57,680 nt of DNA from Planctomycetota bacterium (GTDB lineage: Bacteria > Planctomycetota > UBA1135 > UBA2386). Below are positions 36,713-47,300 of the stretch, one piece after another. Both the position numbers and the translations under genes were made by a program. The stretch is taken from NCBI GenBank assembly GCA_028281765.1, contig JANQJF010000042.1, forward strand, positions 1 through 57,680, given 5' to 3'. Each line of letters opens with the position of its first letter. The first letter of the stretch is position 1. Below the pieces are notes generated by a model. That model did not search any database. It was given only the letters and a program-made list of their open reading frames with translations, and had not been told where the DNA came from.

Positions 36713-38347
36713 GTGGACATGCGAGGCAGCCACGCGAAGCATCGGGGACCGCGGACACAGTCGGTGTGGATCGGACTCCTGAGTATCGCGGCGGCCTCCT
36801 GCGGCGGCGATGCTCCGAGGCTCCCGACGAATTCCGGGGAGAGCTCCGCCGCAGTCGCGCGCCTGTCCGAACGAGTTCGGGACCTCGAAGCCGCTCTGGC
36901 GCGCGCCGAACCCAGAGCGGCCAAGATGCGCTGTCTGGAGTTCCTCGGCTTCCACCCTCCCATGCCCGGTGACGTGACGACGGTCGAAATCGTCGCGACG
37001 TCGCCGACGCCCGACCCGAAAACCAGCCAGTACGCAGACTGCATCGTCGTGCATCATGCCAAGCGAGTCGGAGTGAGCCCGGGCGATGCGGTACCGGACG
37101 AGTTTCTTCTGGCAGGAGTCGCCTTTCGAGGTCGGCAGCGCCTGCTCGCGTCCTTCCTGCTCCCCGGGGATCGCGTCGAGGCGATTCTCGCACCCTGGTC
37201 CGCCATGGGACCGGCAGACGCGCTGCAGAGATCCGACACGATCGATCGCGTCGAACTACCGATGTTCGCGGCACTCGGACTCCATCGCGAGCGCGAACTG
37301 ACCCGGCACGACGTGGCGACAGAGCGAACCGCACTCGAGTGGCCCACACAGCGACAATCGATCGCGCAGTCGCTTCGCGAACACCAGGCTCGCCTGGCAC
37401 GACACGGCACCTGGAAATCGTGGCAACGACAGCTGCGCCCGATCCACTCACGACTCGGCAAACGAATCGAGGACAATGGCGGAGCGCCGCTGACCTTGGA
37501 CGATCGAATCACGTTTCGCCATCCGAAGTTCCTCGCCCCCCGAACGCGCCAGGACTGGCCGGCGCCTCAGGTTCGGGTCTTGTCGAGCCTGCGTGATCAA
37601 CTCGGCTCGATGGGCATCGAACTGATCGTCGTGCCTTTCCCCGAGAAGGAGCACGTCGTCTGCGAGCGCTTCCTCGAAGCCCCTCCGACCGACAGCGCTT
37701 TCGGCGCACAACGGGAGAGACTGCTCCTCCACCTCCTCGAAGCGGGCATTGAAGTCGTGGACCTACGCCCCGCTCTGGTCCGCGCGCTCGACGAGTTCGA
37801 GCACGTCTATTACGACGGCCAAGACGGGCACCCCGCGGACGGTGCCGTGCAAGTATCGGCCGCGGTCGTCGCAGAACGACTCGGCCGCTACGGGTTGAAG
37901 CGCCATCTGCGAACGGCGTTCACGGCCGAGGTTCGTCACGGTGTGGCGGCCGGAACCGGGAAGTTCCCTCCCCGAGCGTTCCGCGGCGATGCGTACGCGG
38001 CGACCGTCGTACTCGACGGAGATCGACGTGAGTTGCCACGCAGCGAACCCTCGAGCGAGGTGCTCGTCTTCGGCGACAGCTTCATCGGGGTGCCTGGATC
38101 CTACGGCGTTCTCAGCGCAGACTTCTGCGCGCATCTCGCGCTGCGCTCCGGCGTGATTCCACGACGACTTCAGGTCGAGGGAGGCGCACCACAACTGATG
38201 GTGCACCTGGCGCGCGCCGGACGCGAGCTGACGGAAGGTTGCCGGGTGTGCATCGTCGCGATCCGCGAGTCGTACCTCTACAGCCACACACCGGACGATC
38301 CGACGGGCCGCTGGGACGTGCGGGAACTCCCGAGCAAGCGTGACTGA
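36713..38347 (+). CDS. Lipoprotein with AlgX/AlgJ-like SGNH acyltransferase domain
   Basis: The 544-aa precursor starts at GTG 36713 or ATG 36719. The lipobox (SIAAASC) predicts a lipid anchor, followed by a coiled-coil segment (about 45-70, VARLSERVRDLEAALARAEP). Two hallmarks suggest an SGNH-like enzyme of the AlgX/AlgJ type that acetylates exopolysaccharide in the periplasm: VLVFGDSFIGVPGSYG (nucleophile Ser in GDSF) and YYDGQDGHPADGAVQV (Asp-His pair). Their order, Asp-His before Ser, matches AlgJ/AlgX. A glycosyltransferase or alginate-type operon is not adjacent. The activity assignment is an inference from motifs only. Confidence 0.72.
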   Translation: MDMRGSHAKHRGPRTQSVWIGLLSIAAASCGGDAPRLPTNSGESSAAVARLSERVRDLEAALARAEPRAAKMRCLEFLGFHPPMPGDVTTVEIVATSPTPDPKTSQYADCIVVHHAKRVGVSPGDAVPDEFLLAGVAFRGRQRLLASFLLPGDRVEAILAPWSAMGPADALQRSDTIDRVELPMFAALGLHRERELTRHDVATERTALEWPTQRQSIAQSLREHQARLARHGTWKSWQRQLRPIHSRLGKRIEDNGGAPLTLDDRITFRHPKFLAPRTRQDWPAPQVRVLSSLRDQLGSMGIELIVVPFPEKEHVVCERFLEAPPTDSAFGAQRERLLLHLLEAGIEVVDLRPALVRALDEFEHVYYDGQDGHPADGAVQVSAAVVAERLGRYGLKRHLRTAFTAEVRHGVAAGTGKFPPRAFRGDAYAATVVLDGDRRELPRSEPSSEVLVFGDSFIGVPGSYGVLSADFCAHLALRSGVIPRRLQVEGGAPQLMVHLARAGRELTEGCRVCIVAIRESYLYSHTPDDPTGRWDVRELPSKRD

Positions 38348-38352
38348 ACCCT

Positions 38353-40098
38353 TCAGCCAATCCAGGTGTCGACGGCATTCGTGAACACGACGCCCCCGGT
38401 CGCGCCCGGGTCCAGGAAAAGCGCCTGGAAGTTCGCGTTGAGACCCATCAACCCGGAGTCATTGGGAATCAGGAGTGGCAGCGTGGCGGTGCCAGCGCCG
38501 ACGCCACCACTCGCCCCGCCGAGATCCATCGGCAAGGTCACTGTGGGTTGAACGAGCAGCTCACCGCCGAACACCGGCACCGCGATTTGGGTCGGGGCAC
38601 CGAGTCCGATCAGCAGTGAGCCGCTCGCTCCGCCGAGGCCGTCCTCGACTCTCCAGTTCATATTCTGTCCGTGGATCATGCTGCCTTGGTTCGTCAGCTC
38701 CGGCACCAGGCCGCCGGAACCCGGCGAGCCGGTGCCACGCACCGTCGAACCGAACGCCTTCGTGACCCACACCTGGTCCGTCGGAGCGAAGCGGCGATCC
38801 GTCCACGTCGCGTAGACGTCGTCGGCCGCCATCGCGATGTCGATCTCACCGGCGATCTGAGTGCCGGGGTCGATGTCCTGCAAGCGCACCGAACCCTTCC
38901 ACGTCAGACCCGCGTCCAGGGAGTAGTCGAAGAAGACGTCCTTGCCCGTCAGGACCGCGGGCGCGCCCCACACGGCAGCCACGAACGACCCGTCGCGAAC
39001 GATCTCCAACTCGCTGACGAAGTAGGGCGCCGCCCAGATCAATCCCGGCGCCGAGAACGTCGCGCCGCCGTCCGTCGAGCTGCTCACGTAGACCCCGTCC
39101 TGTGGCCCGCCGTCGTCCCACAACACGGACACGGTGGATCCGTCGGCGGTGATGCGCGCGAAGCGCGAATCTCCACTTTCGTTGGGTCCGACGTCGAGCC
39201 GCTGATCCGAAGCACCCCAAGTCGCGCCCAGGTCCGTGGACGAATTGACGTAGATCGAAGCCGGTCCGGAGACCGGCAGCGTGCCGTCGCGGAGGTCGAC
39301 CCAGGCGATGTGCACGCTCGCTCCGCTCGTCGCGATCTGCGGGTAGATCGACAGTGCGTTCTGCGGCACATCGGTATTGATGCGCTGCTCCGGCGACCAG
39401 GTTCCACCGAGGTCGAGCGACTGGCTGTAGTAGATCTCACCACCATCGCTCAGCCGGTAGTCTTCCCACGCGAGGTGAATCACGCCGCCGTCGACGTGCA
39501 AGAAGGGGTTGAAGGTCGAAACCGGCGAGCTCACCGACACCGGCGTCGACCAGCTCAAGCCGAAGTCCGAGCTGCAGGCATGCACGACGCCCAACCCACC
39601 ACTGCTCCAGACCGCGATCACCGCACCGCCACCGAGGGACGCGATCTGAGGCCGCACGTTTGCGACGCCGAACCCGAACGTGCCGACAACGCGCGGCCAG
39701 TTGAGCCAGGTCTCGCCGCGGTCCCAGGACGTGTTGCACTGGATCTGTCCGGCGGTCGACTCCCAGATCACGAGCACGTCGTCGCCCTCGGCAATGACCT
39801 GCGGATCGCTGGCGTCGAAGTCGAACGCGGGGTTCGAGCTGATCTCGCGGTCGTTCACCTGCCAAGTCTTGCCGCCGTCGTGCGACACGTTGACGAAGAT
39901 GTCGCCGATCGCGATCGAGTTGTTTCGACGATCGTCCCAAACCGCGTAGACCGTCTCGCCCGATGCGGCGATCCGGCAGTCCCGGACGTCGTTGTTGTCC
40001 GGACCGCGATCCACGCGCTCGTCGAGCGGCGTCGACTGTGCGGCGCACAGGCCCAGGGTGACGGAAAACGAACCGAGGAGGAGGATCGGCGACTTCAT
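38353..40098 (-). CDS. Secreted BNR/sialidase-like repeat protein
   Basis: The 581-aa precursor has a signal peptide (PILLLGSFSVTLGLCAAQ). The body has about six Asp-box-like repeats (SHDGGKTWQV, SWDRGETWLN, SLDLGGTWSP, STDLGATWGA, SLDAGLTWKG), the S/T-x-D-x-G-x-T-W signature of BNR propellers in sialidases and related sensors. The C-terminal 130 residues (GTGSPGSGGLVPEL onward) form the beta-rich tail shared by secreted proteins here. The catalytic Arg triad and Tyr/Glu pair of sialidases were not identified, so an adhesive or binding role is as likely. It overlaps the preceding gene by ATGA. Confidence 0.85.
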   Translation of the reverse strand: MKSPILLLGSFSVTLGLCAAQSTPLDERVDRGPDNNDVRDCRIAASGETVYAVWDDRRNNSIAIGDIFVNVSHDGGKTWQVNDREISSNPAFDFDASDPQVIAEGDDVLVIWESTAGQIQCNTSWDRGETWLNWPRVVGTFGFGVANVRPQIASLGGGAVIAVWSSGGLGVVHACSSDFGLSWSTPVSVSSPVSTFNPFLHVDGGVIHLAWEDYRLSDGGEIYYSQSLDLGGTWSPEQRINTDVPQNALSIYPQIATSGASVHIAWVDLRDGTLPVSGPASIYVNSSTDLGATWGASDQRLDVGPNESGDSRFARITADGSTVSVLWDDGGPQDGVYVSSSTDGGATFSAPGLIWAAPYFVSELEIVRDGSFVAAVWGAPAVLTGKDVFFDYSLDAGLTWKGSVRLQDIDPGTQIAGEIDIAMAADDVYATWTDRRFAPTDQVWVTKAFGSTVRGTGSPGSGGLVPELTNQGSMIHGQNMNWRVEDGLGGASGSLLIGLGAPTQIAVPVFGGELLVQPTVTLPMDLGGASGGVGAGTATLPLLIPNDSGLMGLNANFQALFLDPGATGGVVFTNAVDTWIG

Positions 40099-40706
40099 CG
40101 GCAGTGCAGAGCACCCGGACACGGGGCCGTGACGAAAATTCCGGGGCCGCGTCTGCGACGCCCGAGAATGTCCCGCAGGCGGGTGATTTGCCCTGCGGTC
40201 AGGACCAATTCGATGTCCGTTTCCATACCCTCGCTCACGGCCAACGAACCGAGCGATAGCACCGCCAGTTCGTGCTCGTCGCGCCGGACGCTGACGTCGA
40301 GATCGATCGGGCCAAGCGTCTCCGGTTCGTACGTCCGGCCGATCTTCCCGCGCCCGCCGCCGGCGACGAGTCGCCGAATTACGAAGTCCAGCTCCTCGAA
40401 CTCCTCGGGCACGCGCAGGTCGATGCGCAGTTCGGGCCGGCGCAACAAGACGACGCGCGTCGGCGCCACGCCCACGTCGACTTGACGCACGAAGTAACCG
40501 TCCGCAGAGACCCATATGTTCTGTCCAGCGCGGTGGGACAGCAGTCCTACGCAACCGTCGCGCACTCTCGCAAACGCGTACTCGGCCTTCTCGCCCGTCT
40601 CGGGATCTCTTCCGAGGATCGACGCGTCGAGGCCAGCGCCGCGATCACGATCAGGGTCCGTTGCGCTCCGCTTCGCATCGCCGAACAGCCTAGCCGTTGT
40701 GAGCAT
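40095..40706 (-). CDS. Small protein with carboxypeptidase-regulatory-like segment
   Basis: The 203-aa frame ends in an ATGA overlap with the BNR-protein gene, supporting a real gene. A central stretch (VGLLSHRAGQNIWVSADGYF, then VAPTRVVLLRR) resembles the carboxypeptidase-regulatory beta-sandwich that occurs in secreted planctomycete proteins. No signal peptide is seen and the N terminus (MLTTARLFGDAKRSATDPDR) looks unlike a normal start, so it may be the C-terminal remnant of a longer protein. GGGAA lies 5 nt before the ATG. Confidence 0.5.
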   Translation of the reverse strand: MLTTARLFGDAKRSATDPDRDRGAGLDASILGRDPETGEKAEYAFARVRDGCVGLLSHRAGQNIWVSADGYFVRQVDVGVAPTRVVLLRRPELRIDLRVPEEFEELDFVIRRLVAGGGRGKIGRTYEPETLGPIDLDVSVRRDEHELAVLSLGSLAVSEGMETDIELVLTAGQITRLRDILGRRRRGPGIFVTAPCPGALHCR

Positions 40707-40757
40707 GTTCCCGAATTCGACGTTCGGAATTGGCGAGACCCGTTGCCCTACCGTGCC

Positions 40758-41909
40758 ATGAGAGTCCTTCCAGCTTCGTTCGCGGCCGCCGTCGCTCTCG
40801 CACCCGCCCTCGCGTCACAGTCGTTCGAGATCGAGGACGGCAACGTCCGGCTCGTGCGCCACCCGCGCGCCGTCCCAGGCTTGTTCTCGTCCGTGTTCAG
40901 CGCGACGCCGTGCGCGGAGAGCCACCTCCACGGCAACGAGTGGTGCTACTCGATCGGCGGCAGCGGAGTCGGTCGGGCCATCGACGGCACCGGTCACGGC
41001 GACTACGCGCGGACGACGCTCGGGTCCGTCGCGCTGCAGCAGGACATCGAAGACCTCGACGGTCTCGGCCTGCTCGACGTGACGGTGGTCGATTCCGTGG
41101 CCAGCACAGGGGCCGAGCGCGGCATCCTCGTCACGACGGCGACGTTCTCGAACGTGTCCGACTCTCCGGTCGGCGTCAGGATCTACAACTTCTGCAACGT
41201 CGACCTCAACGACACGTGCTGCGGCGAGTACGGCGACTACTCGCTCGCGTGCTCCGGCCCGCAACGCTTCTCGGTCGCAGACGCCGAGGATTGCGGAGGC
41301 CTGCTCGTGTGCGATGCACCCGGCGCGCACTCGTTCCAGGCGGAAGACCCGGCCACGCTCGCCGCCGCGATCGTCGCGGGCGCTCCCCTCACGAGCGGCG
41401 GCCTCCCGTTCGGCAGCCCGGACGACCCCGTCGACTTCGCCGGCGCGTTCGGCTGGCAGGTGACGCTCGCACCTGCGGCCACGTTCTCGTGCGCCGTGAC
41501 GATCGAGAGCATCCGCACTGGGACGGCGCCCGCGATCACGCACACGGGCCTCTCCATAGGCGGCGCGACGATCCCGACCCTGCACTCGCTCGCGCTGCCA
41601 CGCATCGGCGCGTCGATCGAACTGGAAGTGCGCGACGCCGGGTCTAGCGCCACGGTCCTCCTCTTGTCGGTAGGAGCGCCCGCGGTGCAGGTCCCGCTCT
41701 TAGGGCTCGCCGTCCTCGCGCCACCGATCGCCGCCGCGATCCCTCTCACGGTCATCGGTGGCGAGGCGACCTACGCACTCGACCTCGCGTGCGACCCGGC
41801 ACTGGGTGGCACGTCCGTCGCCGCGCAGGTGTTCGTCGCCGATCCCACCTCACCAGCGTCGCTGCCGCTGAGCCACAGCGACGTGCTCGTCGCTACCATC
41901 GGCGACTAG
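40758..41909 (+). CDS. Secreted Cys-containing beta-rich protein of unknown function
   Basis: The 383-aa precursor has a signal peptide (PASFAAAVALAPALASQ). Cysteines are numerous and often paired (NDTCCGEYGDYSLACSG, EDCGGLLVCDA), consistent with disulfide bonding outside the cytoplasm. The C-terminal half (from about 255, HTGLSIGGATIPTLHS) is another variant of the tail shared by secreted proteins of this window. It is divergent from the 40706 gene across 51 bp. No enzymatic motif was recognised. Confidence 0.8.
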   Translation: MRVLPASFAAAVALAPALASQSFEIEDGNVRLVRHPRAVPGLFSSVFSATPCAESHLHGNEWCYSIGGSGVGRAIDGTGHGDYARTTLGSVALQQDIEDLDGLGLLDVTVVDSVASTGAERGILVTTATFSNVSDSPVGVRIYNFCNVDLNDTCCGEYGDYSLACSGPQRFSVADAEDCGGLLVCDAPGAHSFQAEDPATLAAAIVAGAPLTSGGLPFGSPDDPVDFAGAFGWQVTLAPAATFSCAVTIESIRTGTAPAITHTGLSIGGATIPTLHSLALPRIGASIELEVRDAGSSATVLLLSVGAPAVQVPLLGLAVLAPPIAAAIPLTVIGGEATYALDLACDPALGGTSVAAQVFVADPTSPASLPLSHSDVLVATIGD

Positions 41910-41918
41910 AGCCCGTCT

Positions 41919-42098
41919 CTAACGCAGCAGCGCGTCGATCGCGGGCAAGCACTCCGCCACACGCTCGACGCTCGCCGGGAAACCGAGCGAGAACACCGGA
42001 TCGAGCCCCTGGTCACGCCGCGCCGCACGCACCGCTTCCGGTGGCTCACCTCGGGGTAGTGTGCGAGCAGACCCGCGTGTGAATTCCAGCGACTCCAT
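41919..42098 (-). pseudogene. Possible 3' remnant of a degraded gene
   Basis: The 308-bp gap between the genes ending at 41909 and starting at 42218 contains a minus-strand frame ending in TAG at 41921-41919. Its last 43 codons have the strong third-position G/C bias of real genes here (RDQGLDPVFSLGFPASVERV, then AECLPAIDALLR). Extending 5', the frame loses coding character around 42060 and its first ATG (42098) has no ribosome site. This looks like the tail of a protein whose 5' part is gone; the family was not recognised. The remaining sequence to 42217 shows nothing clear. Confidence 0.35.
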
Positions 42099-42217
42099 GG
42101 AGGGCGCGCATTCCGCCGCGCGCTCGGCGCCAGACCACTGCGAAGTCGGTATCGGTTCGATGAAGACTCAGGGGCGACTCGACCCGAGCGACAGGCCGTC
42201 GCATATCCTGGCGAATC

Positions 42218-44161
42218 ATGGCTGTTCCCCGGGTGCGCACGAGAGTCATCATCGCCGTCTTCGCGTTGTTGGCCTCTCTGTGCGTCCTACAGCTCTTGGA
42301 CTTCGGAACCGAGTCTGCGCACCCGTCGTTCGCCGATCCCGCGCCCGACACGCACGATCACTGCGTCGTGCGCGGTCGCTGCGTCGACGAACGCGGTATC
42401 CCGCTCGCCGGCGTGACCGCCGAGCTGCACGCATGGTACGCAAACCACGATCGAGCCGATCGATGGCTGCGATGGCACGACGATCCGGGCTGGCAAGACC
42501 TGATCGTGCAGACCTCCGGCGATGGGGCGTTCGAGTTCCGGTTCTGGCCGCCGCCACCGATGCAGTTCTCCCTGCAGCTCGTCCACGACAAACGCAGCGG
42601 CGTGCAGGGTCGATGGGGGGAGATCGCCGAGGGCGCGCACATCGACCTCGGTAACGTCACGATGCCGACCGGGTGCCGCGTCGCCGGGCGACTGCGCGAC
42701 ACCGCCGGCAAGCCGGTGCTATCGATGCGCCTGAGATTCTCGTTCGCTCGTTCCGGGCTCGAGATCAAACCCGCTGGCACGGCAGCTCGAACTGACTCCG
42801 GCGGTACGTTCGTCTGTCCGGATCGATTCGCACCCGGGACGTATCGCGTTCGCACGACCCAGTCGAATCACTGGCTTCAACCCGCATTCATCACGATTCC
42901 ACCGGGCCGTGAGCAGATCGAGTTCGAACTTTCGATTCCGGTCCGTTCGACGACCACGTCCCCCCACACGAACGACGAAGCCGGCGCCGCGCGTCAACCC
43001 GAGTCAGACGTGGGACGCGACCTCGAAGTAGTCGTCGTGACGACCGACGGACGCGCCGTCGAATCGCAGATCCAGATCCGAGTCGTACCCCTCCACGACA
43101 TCCCCAACGAATCTCGCGTTCGCTGCCGCGGTCGATTCCCGAACGGGCGCGCAATCGTGCCGCGTGTGGCCAGCGGCTCGTATCGGATCCTCGTCGAACC
43201 GCGGGATCCCCAGCTCGGCATCAGCCTGCCAGTTCCGCTCGTTGTCGACGAGGAACCGAATCCACGCGTGACCATCTCCCTGCCGCGTGCCGCGAACCCT
43301 GTGGTGCGCGTCCAGCTGGCCGACGGCACACCCGTTCCAGGCTCGGTTGTGCATTCGGTGCAAACGCTGGGGCAACGCGCCGATCTCAGCCAGCAAATCC
43401 GCACATGGCACGGCCTCTTCGCGCTCGACCGCGGCATCACGAACGCCGGCGGAGAAGTCCGCACCCGCGGCCCGGCGCGCGCCGGCGTCGCGCTGTTCGT
43501 GCTCGGCCCCGGGCACACACCGACCGTCCTTCCGAACGTCGATCTGAGCGCTGACGACCCCCTCGTCGTAACCGTCCGCGAAGGCGCGCGCATCACCGGC
43601 AAGCTCACACCGACGGCCGCCGTGCGCGACCTAGAGTCCCTCGGTGAGTCCCTGACGCAAGCTGCCCGGCGATTGAGGGTCTCCCTCCGAAGACCGTCGT
43701 CCGGGCGCTTCGGGTACGAGGAGTTCCCCGCCGGCGAAGTCGACGACATCCGCTGCACCGTCGACGGTGCGTTCCGGATCACCGGCGCGCCTGCGGGCCA
43801 GTGGAGTGTGCACGTCGAATGGGTACACGGTTCGTCGATCCCGTCCGCGAAGATCGGCGAACTCGACCTCCGCGATGGCGAGTCCGTCGAACTCGACTAC
43901 GACATCTCCCACCTGATGACCGGCGAACTCAGGGGCACGATGCAACTCGACGGTCGCCCCCTTCACAATCCCCCGCTGTTCCTGGTCTGTGAGGACGCAA
44001 CTCGGCGGGTCCAGCTCTACCCAGAGTACGGACGTCTTCAGCAGCGCGTTCGGCGAGGGACGTACCGCCTCGAATGGGTCTCCGGCGAGGTCGTTCGGGA
44101 AGCTCCGGTCGTGATCGAAGCCGGCAAGGTTACGCAGCGCGACTTCGATCTGTCGCGCTAG
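42218..44161 (+). CDS. Membrane-anchored or secreted protein with carboxypeptidase-regulatory-like domains
   Basis: The 647-aa protein has an N-terminal hydrophobic segment (about 10-28, VIIAVFALLASLCVLQLL) that could be a signal anchor. The body is a chain of beta-sandwich units with carboxypeptidase-regulatory motifs (GRCVDERGIPLAGVTAELHA, GRLRDTAGKPVLSMRLRFSF, GTYRVRTTQS, ITGAPAGQWSVHVEW). Such modules are usually structural or binding domains. The stop codon TAG at 44159-44161 belongs to the CTAG end of palindromic repeat copy D, so the present C terminus was fixed by the repeat. Confidence 0.82.
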   Translation: MAVPRVRTRVIIAVFALLASLCVLQLLDFGTESAHPSFADPAPDTHDHCVVRGRCVDERGIPLAGVTAELHAWYANHDRADRWLRWHDDPGWQDLIVQTSGDGAFEFRFWPPPPMQFSLQLVHDKRSGVQGRWGEIAEGAHIDLGNVTMPTGCRVAGRLRDTAGKPVLSMRLRFSFARSGLEIKPAGTAARTDSGGTFVCPDRFAPGTYRVRTTQSNHWLQPAFITIPPGREQIEFELSIPVRSTTTSPHTNDEAGAARQPESDVGRDLEVVVVTTDGRAVESQIQIRVVPLHDIPNESRVRCRGRFPNGRAIVPRVASGSYRILVEPRDPQLGISLPVPLVVDEEPNPRVTISLPRAANPVVRVQLADGTPVPGSVVHSVQTLGQRADLSQQIRTWHGLFALDRGITNAGGEVRTRGPARAGVALFVLGPGHTPTVLPNVDLSADDPLVVTVREGARITGKLTPTAAVRDLESLGESLTQAARRLRVSLRRPSSGRFGYEEFPAGEVDDIRCTVDGAFRITGAPAGQWSVHVEWVHGSSIPSAKIGELDLRDGESVELDYDISHLMTGELRGTMQLDGRPLHNPPLFLVCEDATRRVQLYPEYGRLQQRVRRGTYRLEWVSGEVVREAPVVIEAGKVTQRDFDLSR

Positions 44162-44326
44162 TGTCCCTCGTCTGAAGTCCGTAGCGAAAGTAGCCGCGTC
44201 AGTCGGTTCGCGGGCAAGGCGCTGCGACGACACGGCTTGTCAGTGGACAAGTTGAGGAGCAGCAACGCAGCGAGCGGGTCGAATGGTCGGTTACTTATGA
44301 TGCGGACTTCGGACGCGGGGCACTAG
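44158..44326 (-). repeat. CTAG-bounded imperfect palindromic repeat, copy D
   Basis: The 169-bp element runs from CTAGTGTCCCTCGTCTGAAG at 44158 to GGACGCGGGGCACTAG ending at 44326. It is nearly identical to the reverse complement of copy C and to copy A. The central hairpin is CTTGTC-AGTG-GACAAG. Its left CTAG provides the stop of the upstream plus-strand gene, and its right edge lies 10 nt from the stop of metH. It fills the whole gap between the two genes. Confidence 0.9.
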
Positions 44327-44336
44327 CCTTCGCGAC

Positions 44337-47300
44337 TCACCGCGCCTTGCGCGCGTCGTAGTCCACCTGCTGATCCGCGCCGACCTCGCCCACCGCGAAG
44401 TAGCGGCTCTTCTCGTGCGAGAAGTAGATGCCCGACACGCTGGCCGCCGGAGTCATCGCGCACGACTCGGTGAGGTCGATGCCGAGCGCCGGCGCCTGCA
44501 GCAGGTCGAACAGCTTGAGCTTCTCGGTGTGGTCCGGGCACGCCGGGTAGCCGAACGCCGGGCGGATGCCGCGGTAGCGCTCTCGTACGAGGTCCTCGTC
44601 CGTCATGTCGATCGGATCGCCGATCCCCCATTCCTGGCGCACGCGCTTGTGCAAGTACTCGGCGTAGGCCTCGGCGCAGCGGTCCGCGAGCGCCTTGACC
44701 ATGATCGCGTTGTAGTCGTCGTGCTCGGCCTCGAACTCGGCGGCGAACTCGTCGGCGCCGATACCCGTCGTGACCGCGAACGCCCCGAGATAGTCCTTCA
44801 CGCCGGAGTCGATGGGCGCGACGAAGTCGGCCAAACACAGGGTCGGACGGTTGTCGTCGGTGGTGCGCTGCTGACGCAGCATGTTGAAGCGCAACAGCTC
44901 CTCGTTCCGCGACTCGTCGGTGAACAGGACGATGTCATCACCGTCGCTGTTCGCCGGCCAGAAGCCGTAGGTGCCGCGCGGCTCGAGACGCGACTCGTCG
45001 ATGATCCGGTTCAAGAGAGTCGTGCCGTGCTCGTAGAGCTCGCGCGCGGCTTCGCCGAACTTTGGATCGTCGAGCACCTTGGGATAGCGGCCGCGGATCT
45101 CCCACGCGGAGAAGAAGAACGTCCAGTCGATGAAGTTCGAGATCTCGGTCAGCGAGACCTCGTCGAGCACCCGGCGGCCGAGGAACGACGGCACCGGCGG
45201 CGCCTCGCCCGACCAGTCGAGCTGCAGGCGGCGCCCCCGCGCATCGGCGTACGGAATCATCGGCCGCTGCGACTTCTTCGCGTGCTGCTCCCGCAGCTCC
45301 TCCTGCAGCTCACGGTTGTTCGCGTCGAACTCCTTGCGGAGGTCTTCGTCGAGCAGATCGGACATGACGTTCACGACGAGCGACGCGTCTTGCACGTGCA
45401 CGGACTCGCGGTCGTACTCGGGCGCGATCTTGACCGCGGTGTGCTGCTTGCTCGTCGTCGCGCCGCCGATCAGCAACGGAACGTCGAAGCCGCGCCGCGT
45501 CATCTCCTTGGCAACGTAGACCATCTCGTCGAGGGACGGGGTGATCAGGCCGCTGAGGCCGACGACGTCCGCCTGCTTCTCGATCGCGGTCTCGAGGATC
45601 TTGTCGGCCGGCACCATGACGCCGAGGTCGATGACCTCGTAGTTGTTGCAGCCGAGCACGACGCCGACGATGTTCTTGCCGATGTCGTGAACGTCACCCT
45701 TCACGGTCGCGAGGACGATCGTTCCGCGCGTCTGGATTCCGGAGTCCTCGGACTTCTCCGCCTCCATGAACGGCGTCAGCCACGCGACCGCGCGCTTCAT
45801 CACGCGGGCGCTCTTGACGACCTGCGGCAAGAACATCTTTCCGGCGCCGAACAGCTCACCGACGATCTTCATGCCGTCCATCAGTGGACCCTGGATGACG
45901 TCGAGCGGACGCGGGAGAGCGACGCGCGCTTCCTCGGTATCGGCCTCGATGAAGTCGACGATACCGTGGATGATCGCGTGGCCGAGGCGCGCGGCGTAGT
46001 CACCCTCACGCCAGCTGAGGTCGACCTCGCGCTTCTTGCCGCCGCCCTTGATGTTGCCAGCGAACTCGATCATCCGCTCGGTCGCGTCGGGTCGACGATC
46101 GAAGAGCACGTCCTCGACGTGCTCGAGTAGATCCTTCTCGATGTCCTCGTAGACGACAAGCTGGCCGGCGTTGACGATGCCCATGTCCATGCCGGCCGCG
46201 ATCGCGTGGTAGAGGAATGCCGAGTGCATCGCTTCGCGCACGACGTTGTTGCCGCGGAACGAGAACGAAAGGTTGCTGACGCCACCGCTGATCTTCGCTC
46301 CGGGGCAGCGCTCCTTGATGATGCGCGTCGCCTCGATGAAGTTGATCGCGAAGCGATTGTGTTCCTCGATGCCGGTCGCGATCGCGAGGATGTTGGGGTC
46401 GAAGACGATGTCGTGCGGATCGAGGCCCGCTCGCTCGGTGAGCAGCTTGTAGGCGCGCTCGCAAATCTCGACCTTGCGCTCGATCGTCTCGGCCTGCCCG
46501 GTCTCGTCGAACGCCATGACGACGACGCCCGCGCCGTAGCGACGGATCAGCCGCGCCTTTTCCAGGAAGTCCTCTTCGCCCTCCTTGAGGCTGATCGAGT
46601 TTACGAAGCACTTGCCCTGCGCGCACTTCAGCCCGGCCTCGATGACGCTCCACTTGGAGCTGTCGATCATGATCGGAATGCGCGCGATCTCGGGCTCGGT
46701 CGCGATCAGGTTCAGGAACGTCGTCATCGCGTGCTCGGAATCGAGCATCCCCTCGTCCATGTTGACGTCGAGGATGTTCGCGCCGCCGCGCACCTGACTC
46801 AGAGCGACGTCGAGCGCACCCTGGTAGTCGTCGGCGAGAATCAGGTTCGCGAACTTCTTCGAGCCGGTGACGTTCGTCCGCTCACCGACCATCAAGAAGC
46901 TCGTGTCCGGGTGTAGCTGCAGCGCTTCGAGACCGCTGAAGCGGGTGAACCCGATGTGCTGGGACGCGAACTCGCGCGGCGCAACGTCGGCCACCGCGTT
47001 CGCCATCGCGCGGATGTGCTCCGGCGTCGTCCCGCAGCAACCGCCCGCGACGTTGAGGAACCTGGATCGCGCGAACTCGCCGATGAGCTCGGCCGTCTCT
47101 TCGGGCGCCTCGTCGTACTCACCGAACGCGTTCGGCAGGCCCGCGTTCGGATAGCAGCTCGTGAACGTCGAGGTCATGCTCGCGAGCTCCTCCATGTAGG
47201 GGCGCATCTCCGCGGCTCCGAGCGCGCAGTTGATCCCGATCACGATCGGGTGTGCGTGCGCGACGGACGCCCAGAACGCTTCGACCGTCTGCCCGGACAG

